A stretch of 64,000 nt of DNA from Elioraea sp051860475 (GCF_051860475.1 NZ_JBHYDW010000006.1:1-64000); one strand, 5' to 3'. Shown: positions 50,720 through 59,409, counted from the first letter of the stretch. Numbers and translations: made by a program. Notes: a model not told the origin generated them from the letters alone.

Positions 50720-50848
50720 TCTCCCTCTCCCGCCTGGGCGGGAGATGGTCGGGGTGAGGGTGGGAAGCGTTGCAAACGTCCGTTGGCGGGCTCTCGGCGC
50801 CAGCCCCCTCACCCAACCCTCTCTCCCGCCTGGTCGGGGAAAGGGCAC
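50720..50848. repeat. REP-like two-hairpin repeat, longer variant
   Basis: Starts CTCCCTCTCCCGCCTGGGCG, with GGGGTGAGGG after the first hairpin, and closes with CCCCTCACCCAACCCTCTCT, then CCCGCC. The two halves are inverted relative to each other and separated by about 45 bp. It belongs to the family at 1-86, 1057 and 1797. The 723-bp gap 50345-51067 holds this repeat, the orphan sigma-54 unit and the promoter of the next gene. Confidence 0.7.
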
Positions 50849-50919
50849 ATGCGATCACCCTGGCCATACCCCCAACCCCCGACAGGTTCCGCCGGCCGCG
50901 GCACACGCGGCTCGTGTGT

Positions 50920-50936
50920 GTCAGGAAATCTTACAC
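50920..50936 (+). promoter_or_regulatory. PEP-CTERM regulon box, candidate PrsR site
   Basis: GTCAGGAAATCTTACAC, 52 bp upstream of the -24 element at 50989. Confidence 0.75.
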
Positions 50937-50988
50937 GGCAGACGACTGCACGCTGGGCGTGTAGCTGAATGTCCCAGTTTTGTTGACT

Positions 50989-51004
50989 TGGCCCGTCATT
51001 TGCA
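50989..51004 (+). promoter_or_regulatory. Sigma-54 (-24/-12) promoter
   Basis: TGGCCCGTCATTTGCA; one mismatch (C for A at position 5) and correct GG-GC spacing. It lies 63 bp before the GTG start at 51068. Confidence 0.82.
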
Positions 51005-51067
51005 CATCGGCTCCCGTCTCCGGCTGCGGTCCACCCGCGGCCGCCACCCGACCCGACAGGAGCTCCC

Positions 51068-51676
51068 GTGCGCCAGATCCGATCCCTCCTTCTCGCCGGC
51101 GCGGTCCTCGCGGCCTCCGCCACCGCCGCCGTCGCCGCGCCGATCTCCGGCTCGATCGGGATGGCGTTCCAGTTCCAGGCCAAGGACGCGGCCGGCGTGA
51201 ACGTGCCGTTCAGCCAGGCGGTCGGGATCGACTTCCTCGGCCTGAACGCCGGCCCGGTCAGCAGCGGCAATTCCGGCATCTTCCTGGTCACCGGCTCGAC
51301 CGGCGATCTCGCCGGAATCCCGATCGCCTCGGTCGGTACGATCACGGATCTGCCGTTCGCGCCCTTCGCCCCGATCGCGGGGTTCTTCTCGGTCGGCGGG
51401 CTCTCCTTCGACCTCGCGCAGCTCTGGATCACCACCCAGACCGACAACACCCTCGGGCTGATGGGCCGCGGCACGCTGATGCTCGCCGGCTTCGACGACA
51501 CCCTCGGCACCTGGGCGTTCAGCGGCAACACCGCGGGCGGCGCACTCACCGGCACCTTCAGCTGGAGCGCCGATGCCGCTCCGATCCCCGAACCCGCCGG
51601 GCTGGCCCTGTTCGGCCTCGCCCTGCTGGGGCTCGGGCTGGCGTGGCGGACGCAGCGCAGCACCGTCCACGCCTGA
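51068..51676 (+). CDS. PEP-CTERM sorting-domain protein
   Basis: 202 residues from a GTG with ACAGGAG 5 bases upstream. Signal peptide LLLAGAVLAASATAAVAAPI. The body contains FSQAVGIDFLGLNAGPVSSG and ends ALTGTFSWSADA. The sorting signal PIPEPAGLALFGLALLGLGL is followed by a slightly unusual basic tail (AWRTQRSTVHA) in which the arginines are not consecutive. It has its own sigma-54 promoter and box, and a GC-rich terminator follows. Related in layout to the gene at 49769. Confidence 0.9.
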   Translation: MRQIRSLLLAGAVLAASATAAVAAPISGSIGMAFQFQAKDAAGVNVPFSQAVGIDFLGLNAGPVSSGNSGIFLVTGSTGDLAGIPIASVGTITDLPFAPFAPIAGFFSVGGLSFDLAQLWITTQTDNTLGLMGRGTLMLAGFDDTLGTWAFSGNTAGGALTGTFSWSADAAPIPEPAGLALFGLALLGLGLAWRTQRSTVHA

Positions 51677-51700
51677 TCGCCCCCTTCAGGGGAGGCGAGG

Positions 51701-51733
51701 CGGGGCCGGGCCTCGGGGGGGCGCCCGGCCCCG
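51701..51733 (+). terminator. GC-rich stem-loop after the fourth PEP-CTERM gene
   Basis: Perfect 11-bp stem CGGGGCCGGGC / GCCCGGCCCCG with an 11-nt loop, 25 bases after the stop. No T tract follows. Confidence 0.6.
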
Positions 51734-51797
51734 CTGATTCCAGGACGGGCCGCTGACCGCCCGGCCGTGCTATGGGGAATCGGAAGGAGCCACTCGG

Positions 51798-52106
51798 ATG
51801 ATTCCCGAGCTCGATCAGCACCGCGCTGAAATTGCCGAACTCTGCCGCCGCTTCGGCGTCCGTCGGCTCGATGTGGTCGGTTCGGCGGCGCGGGGGACGG
51901 ATTTCGATCCCGTCCGGTCGGACGTGGATTTCCTCGTCGAGTATGTGCCCGAGGCCACCCCCTCGCTCGGCGCCTTCTTCGGCCTGCGTGACGCACTCGC
52001 CAAGCTGCTCGGCCGGCCGGTCGACCTCATCATGGCCTCCGGGCTGCGCAATCCGTTCGTACGCGCCGAGATGGAGCGCGCCCGTACCCCGCTCTATGCG
52101 GGCTGA
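51798..52106 (+). CDS. MntA-like nucleotidyltransferase antitoxin
   Basis: 102 residues. The minimal nucleotidyltransferase motif is complete: DVVGSAARGTDFDPVRSDVD followed by FLVEY, with the GS-x-x-RG and D-x-D metal residues. RPVDLIMASGLRNPFV is the third Asp strand. It overlaps the HEPN gene by 11 bases. In characterised HepT/MntA pairs the MNT protein inactivates the HEPN toxin by transferring AMP to a tyrosine. Confidence 0.87.
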   Translation: MIPELDQHRAEIAELCRRFGVRRLDVVGSAARGTDFDPVRSDVDFLVEYVPEATPSLGAFFGLRDALAKLLGRPVDLIMASGLRNPFVRAEMERARTPLYAG

Positions 52107-52449
52107 CCCGCGGGGCCTGCTGTGGGACGCGCACGATGCGGCCGAGACGGTCGCGGTGTTCATCCGCGGCCACACGCTCGCGGAGTATCGAGCGGACCGG
52201 ATGTTGCGCTCCGCCGTCGAGCGCCAGTGCGAGGTGGTCGGCGAGGCCCTGAACCGCCTGGCGAAGGTCGCTCCCGACCTTGCCGCCCGCGTCCCGGGCC
52301 TCGCGCAGGCCGTCGCGTTCCGCAATCTGCTGATCCACGGCTATGCGGTGGTTGACGATGCGGTCGTCTGGCGGACCGTGCAGCAGGATCTCCCCGTGCT
52401 CTCCCGCGATCTCGCCGCCCTGCTGGCCGAGACCGGCCCCCAGGGCTAG
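52096..52449 (+). CDS. HepT-like HEPN ribonuclease toxin
   Basis: 117 residues. All-helical HEPN protein with the active-site motif R-x4-H-x-Y present as FRNLLIHGYAVVD near residue 77, including the tyrosine that MntA modifies. EYRADRMLRSAVERQCEVVG is the typical second helix. Together with the upstream nucleotidyltransferase it forms a type VII toxin-antitoxin pair, a third such module in this window. Confidence 0.87.
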   Translation: MRADPRGLLWDAHDAAETVAVFIRGHTLAEYRADRMLRSAVERQCEVVGEALNRLAKVAPDLAARVPGLAQAVAFRNLLIHGYAVVDDAVVWRTVQQDLPVLSRDLAALLAETGPQG

Positions 52450-52468
52450 CAGGCGGGCAACGATCGTC

Positions 52469-53512
52469 ATGGACGATCCGCCTCCCCGCCTCGATCCCCT
52501 GCCGCGCGCCGGCCTGCCCGGCTGGGCCGAGCCGCTGCTCGACCCGCGCGCCTTCTGGTCAGGTCGGATCTGGTACGACACCACGCTCGCGCATGCCCTG
52601 CCGCTCGGCGCCGAGCCGGTCGCCGCACGCTGCGGCGCCGGCGCCGTGCCGCTGCTCCGCACCGGCGAGGCGCTCCGCAGCCTGACCACGCCCTACACCC
52701 AGGACTGGCGCCCGCTTGGTCCTCCCGGGCTCGGCGCCACCGGCTGGCAGGACGCCGGGCAGGGCTTCGGCGCCCTGCTGCGGCTCCGCCCGCCCGTGCT
52801 GCTGGAGGCGATCGATCCCGCCGGCGCCTGGCTCGCCCCCTTTCTCGCCGGGCTGCGCGGCAGCGGCATCCGGTCGGCGCGGTTCGACCATGTCGGCGTC
52901 TGGCGCGAGACCCTGCCGGAGGGGCAGGGCTGGGAGGACTACCTCGCCGGCCGCCCCTCCAGCCTGCGCCATACGGTCGAGCGCAAGGGGAAGCGGGCCG
53001 CGCGCGAAACCCGCTTCAGCCTGATCGCCGCCCCCGGTGCGGCGCTCGAGGCCGGGATCGAGGCGTTCCACGCGGTGCGTGCCGGCTCCTGGAAGCCCGC
53101 CGAACCCTTCCCGGACTTCGACGCCGCGCTGATGCGGGCCGCCGCCGCTGCCGGCGCGCTGCGACTCGGCGTGCTCACCCGAGTCGCCGACGACACGCCG
53201 CTCGCCGCGCAGTACTGGATCCTCGACCAGGGCGGGGCGCGCGCCACCGTGCCCAAGCTCTTCCACCTGGAGACCGAGCGCACGGCCTCGCCCGGCACGG
53301 TGCTCACCGCCATGATGCTGCGCCATCTCATAACGGAGGACCGGGTGCGCACGCTCGACTTCGGCCGGGGCGACGACGCCTACAAGGCGCACTGGGTCGC
53401 GGACCGGGTGCAGCTGATCGGCCTCGTTCTTGCCGATCCGCGCCACCCGGCCGGGCTGGCCGCGCTCGCGCGCCAGGCGGCGGGACGGCTGCTGCGTCGG
53501 ATCCGCCGATGA
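52469..53512 (+). CDS. BioF2/CelD-type GNAT acyltransferase
   Basis: 347 residues from the ATG at 52469, 19 bases after the HEPN stop. The C-terminal two-thirds carry a GNAT-like double domain: GRPSSLRHTVERKGKRAARE, EAFHAVRAGSWKPAEPFPDF, AQYWILDQGGARATVPKLFH and RVRTLDFGRGDDAYKAHWVA. This is the BioF2-like/CelD pattern common in EPS and cellulose loci, distantly related to FemAB. It overlaps the next glycosyltransferase by 4 bases. Predicted to acylate a sugar or carrier. Confidence 0.8.
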   Translation: MDDPPPRLDPLPRAGLPGWAEPLLDPRAFWSGRIWYDTTLAHALPLGAEPVAARCGAGAVPLLRTGEALRSLTTPYTQDWRPLGPPGLGATGWQDAGQGFGALLRLRPPVLLEAIDPAGAWLAPFLAGLRGSGIRSARFDHVGVWRETLPEGQGWEDYLAGRPSSLRHTVERKGKRAARETRFSLIAAPGAALEAGIEAFHAVRAGSWKPAEPFPDFDAALMRAAAAAGALRLGVLTRVADDTPLAAQYWILDQGGARATVPKLFHLETERTASPGTVLTAMMLRHLITEDRVRTLDFGRGDDAYKAHWVADRVQLIGLVLADPRHPAGLAALARQAAGRLLRRIRR

Positions 53513-54648
53513 GGATCCTCTACAGCCACCGCATCCAGTCGCGCGACGGCCAGGGCGTGCATCTCGACGCCCTGGTCGCCGCGCTGCGGGCGGACGGCCA
53601 CGAGGTGCGCGTGGTCGGGCCGTCCGCCTACGACCAGGCGGAGCTGGGGGGCGAGAGCCGGCTCGTGCCGCTGATCCGCCGTCTGCTGCCGCGCTTCGCG
53701 GTCGAACTCCTGGAGCTCGCCTACAGCCTCCCCGCTTTCCTGAAGCTCGACCGGGCTGCACGCGAATTCACCCCGGATGCCCTCTACGAGCGCTACAACT
53801 TGTTCTACCTCGCAGGTGCGCTCGTGGCCCGTCGTCGGCGCCTGCCCTTCCTGGTCGAGGTGAACGCGCCGCTGGCCGAGGAGCGCGCGCGCTTCGGCGG
53901 CCTCGCGCTCAAGGGGCTGGCCCGCTGGTCCGAACGCTTCGTCTGGCGCCGCGCCGACCGGGTGCTTCCCGTCACCGCGGTGCTGGGCGGGCACGTGACG
54001 GCCGCCGGGGTGCCGGCCGAGCGGATCGTCGTCATCCCGAACGGCATCGACCTGGAAGACTTCCCCGAGGTGCCTGCGGCGCGCCAGTCCGGCCCGGAGG
54101 CCGAGCTGGTGCTCGGCTTCGTCGGCTTCGTGCGCGACTGGCACGGGCTCGATGCCGTGGTGCGCGGCATCGCCGCCTGGGACGGCCCGACGCGGCTGAA
54201 GCTGCGCGTGGTGGGGGAGGGGCCGGCGCGGCCTGGGCTCGAACGCCTCGCCGCAGAGTTCGGCATCGCGGATCGGGTGGAGTTCACCGGGCTCGCCAGG
54301 CGCGAGGCGATCCCCGGGCTCGTCGCCGGCTTCGACGTTGCGCTGCAGCCAGCCGTGGTGCCCTACGCCTCGCCCCTGAAGGTGTTCGAGTACATGGCCG
54401 CCGGGCGGGCGATCGTCGCGCCGGACCAGCCCAACATCCGCGAGGTGCTGGAGGACGGGCGCACCGCGATATTGTTTGACGTGAAACAGTCCGACGGGTT
54501 GTGGCAGGCGATCCGCCGCCTCGCCGCCGACCCGGCCCTGCGCGCCCGGCTCGGGCAGGCGGCGCGCGACGAGGTGATCGGCCGCGAGCGCACCTGGGCC
54601 GGCAATGCCCGGCGGGTGGCCGGGCTTGCCCGGGAGCTGGCGCGGTGA
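53509..54648 (+). CDS. Family 4 glycosyltransferase
   Basis: 379 residues. GT-B: MRILYSHRIQSRDGQGVHLD at the N-terminus with the acceptor-site Gly, VVIPNGIDLEDFPEVP, LGFVGFVRDWHGLD (start of the donor domain), SPLKVFEYMAAGRAIVAPDQ and NIREVLEDGRTAILF with the E-x7-E equivalent. No signal peptide. It is part of a plus-strand run starting with the MntA/HepT pair. The sugar is unknown. Confidence 0.87.
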   Translation: MRILYSHRIQSRDGQGVHLDALVAALRADGHEVRVVGPSAYDQAELGGESRLVPLIRRLLPRFAVELLELAYSLPAFLKLDRAAREFTPDALYERYNLFYLAGALVARRRRLPFLVEVNAPLAEERARFGGLALKGLARWSERFVWRRADRVLPVTAVLGGHVTAAGVPAERIVVIPNGIDLEDFPEVPAARQSGPEAELVLGFVGFVRDWHGLDAVVRGIAAWDGPTRLKLRVVGEGPARPGLERLAAEFGIADRVEFTGLARREAIPGLVAGFDVALQPAVVPYASPLKVFEYMAAGRAIVAPDQPNIREVLEDGRTAILFDVKQSDGLWQAIRRLAADPALRARLGQAARDEVIGRERTWAGNARRVAGLARELAR

Positions 54649-54650
54649 GC

Positions 54651-55565
54651 TCAGCGCACCTCGCCCGGCCCGACCAGCACCACGACCGCGCCGCGGATCT
54701 CGTTGCCCTCCACCAGTACCGGCGTGGCGGTGCGGTTCTCGACGAAATGGGTGCCGCGCGGCATCAGGTTCTCGAACCGGTTGCCGGTCACCCGCAGGCT
54801 GGTGGTGGGGTGGCGCACCCCCTCGGCCCCGATCATCACCGCTGTGGTCGGATTGCCGTGATCGGGGCCCTTGCGCAGCACGGTGTTGCGCAGCAGCAGG
54901 TCGCCGCCATTGGGGATGTCGACCAGGTAGCTCGCCCGATTGCCCGGCGTGTCCAGGATCGCGCTGTCCTCGATCTCGGTGGCGCGCGCGCGCGACTTCA
55001 CATGGTGGCAGATCCGGGTGGCCTCGAACCGGCTGCGCCGGATCGCGACGAGCGCCCACTGCCCGGCATAGAGCCCATGGGCGCATTCGTGGATCAGCGC
55101 ACCGTTGCCGACGAACACGCTGTCCTCGATCGTGAGCCGGGCCTCCGGCAGGCTGTGGTGGGTCAGGATGCCGTTCTGGTTGTCCTCGAAGCGCGACCGG
55201 ACGATGCGCAGATCGCCCCCTTCGGCGCGGATGCCGGCGGCGTTGCCGCCCGCGAAGGCCGCGCCGCGGAAGGTCAGCCCGATCACCGTCACCCGCGGGG
55301 CGGCAATCACGAACAGCGCCTTCTGCGCGCAGATCGGCCCGGTGATCACGACCTCGCCACCCCCTGCCTCGATCGTCAGGTCAGGGGCACGCCAGACCGC
55401 GCAGTCGCGGTAGAGGCCGGGCGCGATCACCACCCGGTCGCCCGGCTGGGCGACGCGCGCGGCCTGGCTCGGCACGGTGAAGCGCTCGCCGGGGCCGACG
55501 CGCAGCGTCTCGGCCGCGGCCGGCGCGGTCAGCAGCAGGGCGAGCAGCAGGGCCAGACGGATCAT
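54651..55565 (-). CDS. Exported right-handed beta-helix protein
   Basis: 304 residues from the ATG at 55565; longer frames upstream have no signal peptide. Signal MIRLALLLALLLTAPAAAET. Parallel beta-helix coils follow: APGLYRDCAVWRAPDLTIEA, VIGLTFRGAAFAGGNAAGIR, IVRSRFEDNQNGILTHHSL, IEDSVFVGNGALIHECAHGL and VTGNRFENLMPRG. It resembles polysaccharide lyases, epimerases and NosD-like proteins of the periplasm. Such proteins in EPS loci often cut or epimerise the polymer during export. It ends only 3 bases from the end of the convergent glycosyltransferase gene. Confidence 0.8.
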   Translation of the reverse strand: MIRLALLLALLLTAPAAAETLRVGPGERFTVPSQAARVAQPGDRVVIAPGLYRDCAVWRAPDLTIEAGGGEVVITGPICAQKALFVIAAPRVTVIGLTFRGAAFAGGNAAGIRAEGGDLRIVRSRFEDNQNGILTHHSLPEARLTIEDSVFVGNGALIHECAHGLYAGQWALVAIRRSRFEATRICHHVKSRARATEIEDSAILDTPGNRASYLVDIPNGGDLLLRNTVLRKGPDHGNPTTAVMIGAEGVRHPTTSLRVTGNRFENLMPRGTHFVENRTATPVLVEGNEIRGAVVVLVGPGEVR

Positions 55566-55600
55566 CCGGTCGGTCCTTCGCAGCGGGGGATCGCCTGACC

Positions 55601-56731
55601 ATGCCTGCCGCGCCTGCCCGGGGTCCAGCCCCGCCGCCGGGAACGGCACCACTGCTGCTTCACGTCTTCCCGACCTTCGCGATCGGCGGCGCCCAGGTGC
55701 GGTTCGCCGCGCTCGCCAACCGGTTCGGCGGCCGCTGGCGCCACGCCATCGTCGCGCTCGACGGCCGGGCAGACTGCGCCGAGCGGCTGGAGCCAGGGGT
55801 CGCGTTCGCCGTGCTGCCGTCGCCGGTCGGGCCGGGCGACGGCCCTCTGCGCTTCCGGCGCATCCGGGGCTTCCTGCACCGGCTCGCCCCGGCGGTCATC
55901 ATCACCAGCAACTGGGGCGCGATCGAGTGGGCGGCCGCCAACCTGATCCCGCCGCGCATCCGCCACCTCCACACCGAGGACGGCTTCGGTCCAGACGAAG
56001 CCGGCGGGCAGAAGCCGCGAAGGGTGCTGTTCCGCCGGCTCGTCCTGCGCCGCTCGACCGTCGCTCTGCCCTCGCTGACACTGCTCAAGGCCGCGCGCGA
56101 GACCTGGCGGCTGCCCGGGGAGCGGCTGCACTACATCCCGAACGGGCTCGACCTCGCCCGCTTTCACCCCGAAGGTCCGCGCGCCACGCTTGCCCCGCCC
56201 GGCGACGGCCCGGTGATCGGCACGGTCGCGCGGCTGCGCGCCGAGAAGAACCTCGCCCGGCTGCTGCGCACCGCCGCGCTGCTGCACCGCGACGGGCTCG
56301 CGTTCCGCCTGGTCGTGATCGGCGACGGGCCGGAGGAGGAGGCGCTGAAGGCACTCGCGGCCGCGCTCGGCATCGGCGGGATCACCCGCTTCGCTGGCCA
56401 TGTGCCTGACCCGGCCGCCGCCTACCGGGCGATGGACGTGTTCGCGCTCTCCTCCGACACCGAGCAGATGCCGTTCTCGGTGATGGAGGCGATGGCGACC
56501 GGCCTGCCGGTCGCGTCCACCGATGTCGGCGATGTTGCAGCCATGCTGGGCGCGGAGAGCCGCCCGTTCCTCGCGCCGAAGGACGACCGCGCGCTCGCCG
56601 CCGCGCTGCGGCCGCTGCTCGCGGAGGCGCCGCTGCGCCACCGGCTCGGCGCGGCCAACCGCGCCCGCGCCGAGGCCGCCTACGACCAGGAAGCCATGTT
56701 CCAGGCCTATGCGCGGTTGATCGACGGATAG
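55601..56731 (+). CDS. Family 4 glycosyltransferase
   Basis: 376 residues, divergent from the beta-helix gene with a 35-bp gap. LLHVFPTFAIGGAQVRFAAL carries the GGAQ motif of the subgroup that takes short branches from a growing chain. LHYIPNGLDLARFHPEGPRA, VIGTVARLRAEKNLARLLRT, FALSSDTEQMPFSVMEAMAT and GLPVASTDVGDV follow; the donor-site E-x7-E is in EQMPFSVME. Cytoplasmic. Sugar specificity unknown. Confidence 0.88.
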   Translation: MPAAPARGPAPPPGTAPLLLHVFPTFAIGGAQVRFAALANRFGGRWRHAIVALDGRADCAERLEPGVAFAVLPSPVGPGDGPLRFRRIRGFLHRLAPAVIITSNWGAIEWAAANLIPPRIRHLHTEDGFGPDEAGGQKPRRVLFRRLVLRRSTVALPSLTLLKAARETWRLPGERLHYIPNGLDLARFHPEGPRATLAPPGDGPVIGTVARLRAEKNLARLLRTAALLHRDGLAFRLVVIGDGPEEEALKALAAALGIGGITRFAGHVPDPAAAYRAMDVFALSSDTEQMPFSVMEAMATGLPVASTDVGDVAAMLGAESRPFLAPKDDRALAAALRPLLAEAPLRHRLGAANRARAEAAYDQEAMFQAYARLIDG

Positions 56732-56740
56732 GAGGGACGG

Positions 56741-57721
56741 GTGCTCGAGGTCGTCATCCCCGCCTACAACGCCGCCCCGTTCCTGCGCGAGACCATCGAG
56801 AGCCTCGCTGCGCAGACCCGTCCGGCCGATCTCGTCACCATCGTCGACGACCGCTCCACCGACGGCACCGGCGACCTCGCCCGCGCGCTCGTGGCCGACC
56901 TCTCGCCGCGCCTGGCGATCCGGGTGCTCGACAATGCCGGCCCGCAAGGGCCGGCCGCCGCGCGCAACACCGCCCTCCGCGCCTCCACGGCCGATGTGAT
57001 CGCGCTGATGGACTCGGACGATCTGGCCGAGCCCGACCATCACCGGACCCTGCTCGACCTGATCGAAACCGCGCCCGACATCGTGCTCGGCTTCGGCAAC
57101 AGCCTGGTGTTTCGGGGAGTGGAGGTGCTGATCCCGGACATGCACGCCAAGAGCGGGATCAGCGGGTTTCCCGCCGAGGAGCTCGGCCCGGACCGGCTTA
57201 CCCTGGGTGAGCGCATGTTCGAGGTCATGCTCGGCGCGGGCATGTTCTCCACCTCGGCCTGCGCGTTCCGCCGCGAGGCCGCGCGCGAGGCCGGGCTGTT
57301 CGACGAGACGCTGCGCTACAGCGAGGACACCGACCTGTTCCTGCGCCTGACCCTGCTCGGCCGTTTCGCCTTCGCCCGGGCGATCATCACGCGCAAGCGG
57401 GTGCACGGGACCAACCTGGTCGGCCACAGCAAGCTGCATTTCTGCCGTGGCACGGCGCTCGCGCTGTCGCGGCTGGCCGACCGTGCCGCGGCCGGGGATC
57501 CGGTTGCGCGCCACCTCTCCGCACCGCGCCGGGCCGCGCTCGCCGAGGGGCTGCGGCGGGCGATGTATGGCTGGCTCTACGCGGCCTCCTGGGAAACCCC
57601 GCGCGTCTATCGCGAGGCGGCCGCTGCCGCGCGCCACGCGGGCCTGGGCCGGATGGCGCGCGATCCCAAGCATCTCGCCCGGCTGCTGATCGCCCCGGTG
57701 TGGCGGCCCGAGACCCGCTGA
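56741..57721 (+). CDS. Family 2 glycosyltransferase
   Basis: 326 residues from a GTG behind GGAGGGACGG. GT-A fold start: VVIPAYNAAPFLRETIESLA, TIVDDRSTDGTGDLA, then RNTALRASTADVIALMDSDD with the DxD site, and FDETLRYSEDTDLFLRLTLL with the ED catalytic region. It lies 9 bases after the previous glycosyltransferase and is part of the same transcript. It adds a sugar to the lipid-linked repeat unit. Confidence 0.88.
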   Translation: MLEVVIPAYNAAPFLRETIESLAAQTRPADLVTIVDDRSTDGTGDLARALVADLSPRLAIRVLDNAGPQGPAAARNTALRASTADVIALMDSDDLAEPDHHRTLLDLIETAPDIVLGFGNSLVFRGVEVLIPDMHAKSGISGFPAEELGPDRLTLGERMFEVMLGAGMFSTSACAFRREAAREAGLFDETLRYSEDTDLFLRLTLLGRFAFARAIITRKRVHGTNLVGHSKLHFCRGTALALSRLADRAAAGDPVARHLSAPRRAALAEGLRRAMYGWLYAASWETPRVYREAAAAARHAGLGRMARDPKHLARLLIAPVWRPETR

Positions 57722-57730
57722 GCCCGGCCA

Positions 57731-58456
57731 ATGTCGCTCCAGGCGCTCGCGACCACGCTGCTGCTGCCCCCGGTCGGGCTGCTGCTCGGCGCGCTCGTGC
57801 TGCTCGCCTGGCGCGGCCGCATTGCCCGGTTGCTGACCGCGCTGCTGCTGCTCGCCGCCCTTGGGGTCTCGACGCCGTATGCCGCCGGCACGCTGCGGCT
57901 TTCGCTGGAGCGGCTGCTGCCCGAGGCGACGGTGGACGGCGCCGGCGCCATCGTGGTGCTGAGCGGCGACATCGCCCATACGCGCGACGGGATCGAACTC
58001 GGCCCGCTGACGCTCGAGCGGATGCGCACAGGTGCCGAGCTGCACCGCCTCACCCGACTGCCCCTGCTGGTGACCGGCGGAACGCTGTCGCGCCGCCACA
58101 CGGTGCCGGTCGCGGAGCTGATGCGCGCGGCCTATGCCGACGAGTTCGGCATCGCCGTCCGCTGGGTCGAGCCGGAGGCACGCGACACCCGCGACAACGC
58201 CGAGCTGAGCGCCGCGCTGCTGCGCGCGGCCGGGATCAACCGGGCCTACGTGGTCACCCATGGCTGGCACCTGCCGCGCGCGCTCGCTTCCTTCGCGCGG
58301 ACCGGCGTCGCGCCCGTGCCTGCGCCGGTGCGGCTTGGCCCGGTGCCGGACGGCAGCCCGGCCGACTGGGTGCCAAGCCCGCGCGCCGCGCTGGAAAGCT
58401 GGTATTTCCTGCGCGAGTGGGCCGGCATCCTGGTCTATCGCCTGCGCGACGGATGA
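57731..58456 (+). CDS. YdcF/DUF218-family membrane protein
   Basis: 241 residues. Two N-terminal membrane segments (ALATTLLLPPVGLLLGALVL and LLTALLLLAALGVSTPYAAG), then the DUF218 domain: GAIVVLSGDIAHT, PLLVTGGTLSRRH, EPEARDTRDNAELSAALL and AYVVTHGWHLPRALASF. ElyC-like members affect lipid-carrier recycling and envelope glycan assembly. It ends at the edge of the plasmid replication block (iteron at 58461). Confidence 0.85.
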   Translation: MSLQALATTLLLPPVGLLLGALVLLAWRGRIARLLTALLLLAALGVSTPYAAGTLRLSLERLLPEATVDGAGAIVVLSGDIAHTRDGIELGPLTLERMRTGAELHRLTRLPLLVTGGTLSRRHTVPVAELMRAAYADEFGIAVRWVEPEARDTRDNAELSAALLRAAGINRAYVVTHGWHLPRALASFARTGVAPVPAPVRLGPVPDGSPADWVPSPRAALESWYFLREWAGILVYRLRDG

Positions 58457-58460
58457 GGCG

Positions 58461-58473
58461 TCAGTAGAGTCCC
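58461..58473 (+). repeat. Iteron copy downstream of repA
   Basis: TCAGTAGAGTCCC, the same 13-bp core as the origin iterons at 59506 and 59619, located just past the repA stop codon on the other strand. Confidence 0.75.
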
Positions 58474-58476
58474 AAC

Positions 58477-59409
58477 TCAGACCAGGCCGAGCCGGCGCGC
58501 CTCCTGGCGCGGCACCGCTGGCGGGGAGGGGATCAGCAGGATGCCGTCGCGGTCGGGCTCCACCTTGGCTTCCGGATAGACCGCGAGCGCCAGTTTCAGC
58601 GCCTCGAGAAAGGTCGGCTTGAGCTGGCGGGCAAAGCGGAAGCCCGCGCCGAACTGGCCGTGGATCGCGCTCCAGCTGACCGCCGTGGGCTTGGCGAGCG
58701 CGTGCAGCCGGTAGGCGAGCCAGATATAGACGTCGATCGCCAGGCTGCGGTTGCTGATCGCCTTGATCGCCTCCTCGCGCACGGGCACCGGATGGTCACG
58801 CAAGGACCGCCAGAACCCCTCGTCGAGCCGTACCTTGTCCTGCCAGAGTGAGGGCTGGTCCGCGTCGTCGATCACCCCGGCGAAGCTGATCGCGTCCTGC
58901 ACGAAGGCGCCGTTGTGGCGCGCCTCGGCGCCGTTCTCGCGGGCGAAGAAGAAGGTCAGCCGGCAGGCCGAGATGCGCCGCGCCTGCTCGGTGACCAACT
59001 GGTAGGTGCGCCCGCCGGTGGTGAGCGACATCCGCCCCATCCAGGCTTTCATCGACCGGCCGAGCTCGACCTCGGGCGAGCCCGTCCGCACCGCCTCGGT
59101 CTGGAGGTAGAGCAGGATCAGCCGGGCGAAGGAGCCGTAGGGCACGCCGACGAACTGGCCCTTGCGGTCGCGCCCCGACTCAACGAGCAGCGTGGTGCGG
59201 TGGCCGTCGCGCCGCCACAGCACCTCCTCGACGCGCTTGTGCGGCAGCGAGGTCATGGCGAACCCGGCATGGGTGATGCCGAGGCGGTTCTCCTCCTCGG
59301 CCATCACTGTTGCCGCGGCATCGATCGCCTGACGGTCGGCCTTGCTGGCGGCGAGCGCGCGGGCCCCATCCAGGCCATGCTCGCGGATCAGCCGATGCAC
59401 ATCACCCAT
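58477..59409 (-). CDS. repA: RepA-type plasmid replication initiator
   Basis: 310 residues from the ATG at 59409; an earlier ATG at 59478 would put the inverted iteron inside the gene. Recognisable RepA (PF04796-like) blocks: RLGITHAGFAMTSLPHKRVE, VPYGSFARLILLYLQTEAVR, GRSMKAWMGRMSLTTGGRTY, and the winged-helix region SNRSLAIDVYIWLAYRLHAL, then ISWSAIHGQFG-like SWSAIHGQFGAGF. The C-terminal part RQLKPTFLEALKLALAVYPE is typical. It binds the iterons next to it and opens the origin together with DnaA. Its presence strongly indicates plasmid DNA. Confidence 0.88.
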   Translation of the reverse strand: MGDVHRLIREHGLDGARALAASKADRQAIDAAATVMAEEENRLGITHAGFAMTSLPHKRVEEVLWRRDGHRTTLLVESGRDRKGQFVGVPYGSFARLILLYLQTEAVRTGSPEVELGRSMKAWMGRMSLTTGGRTYQLVTEQARRISACRLTFFFARENGAEARHNGAFVQDAISFAGVIDDADQPSLWQDKVRLDEGFWRSLRDHPVPVREEAIKAISNRSLAIDVYIWLAYRLHALAKPTAVSWSAIHGQFGAGFRFARQLKPTFLEALKLALAVYPEAKVEPDRDGILLIPSPPAVPRQEARRLGLV

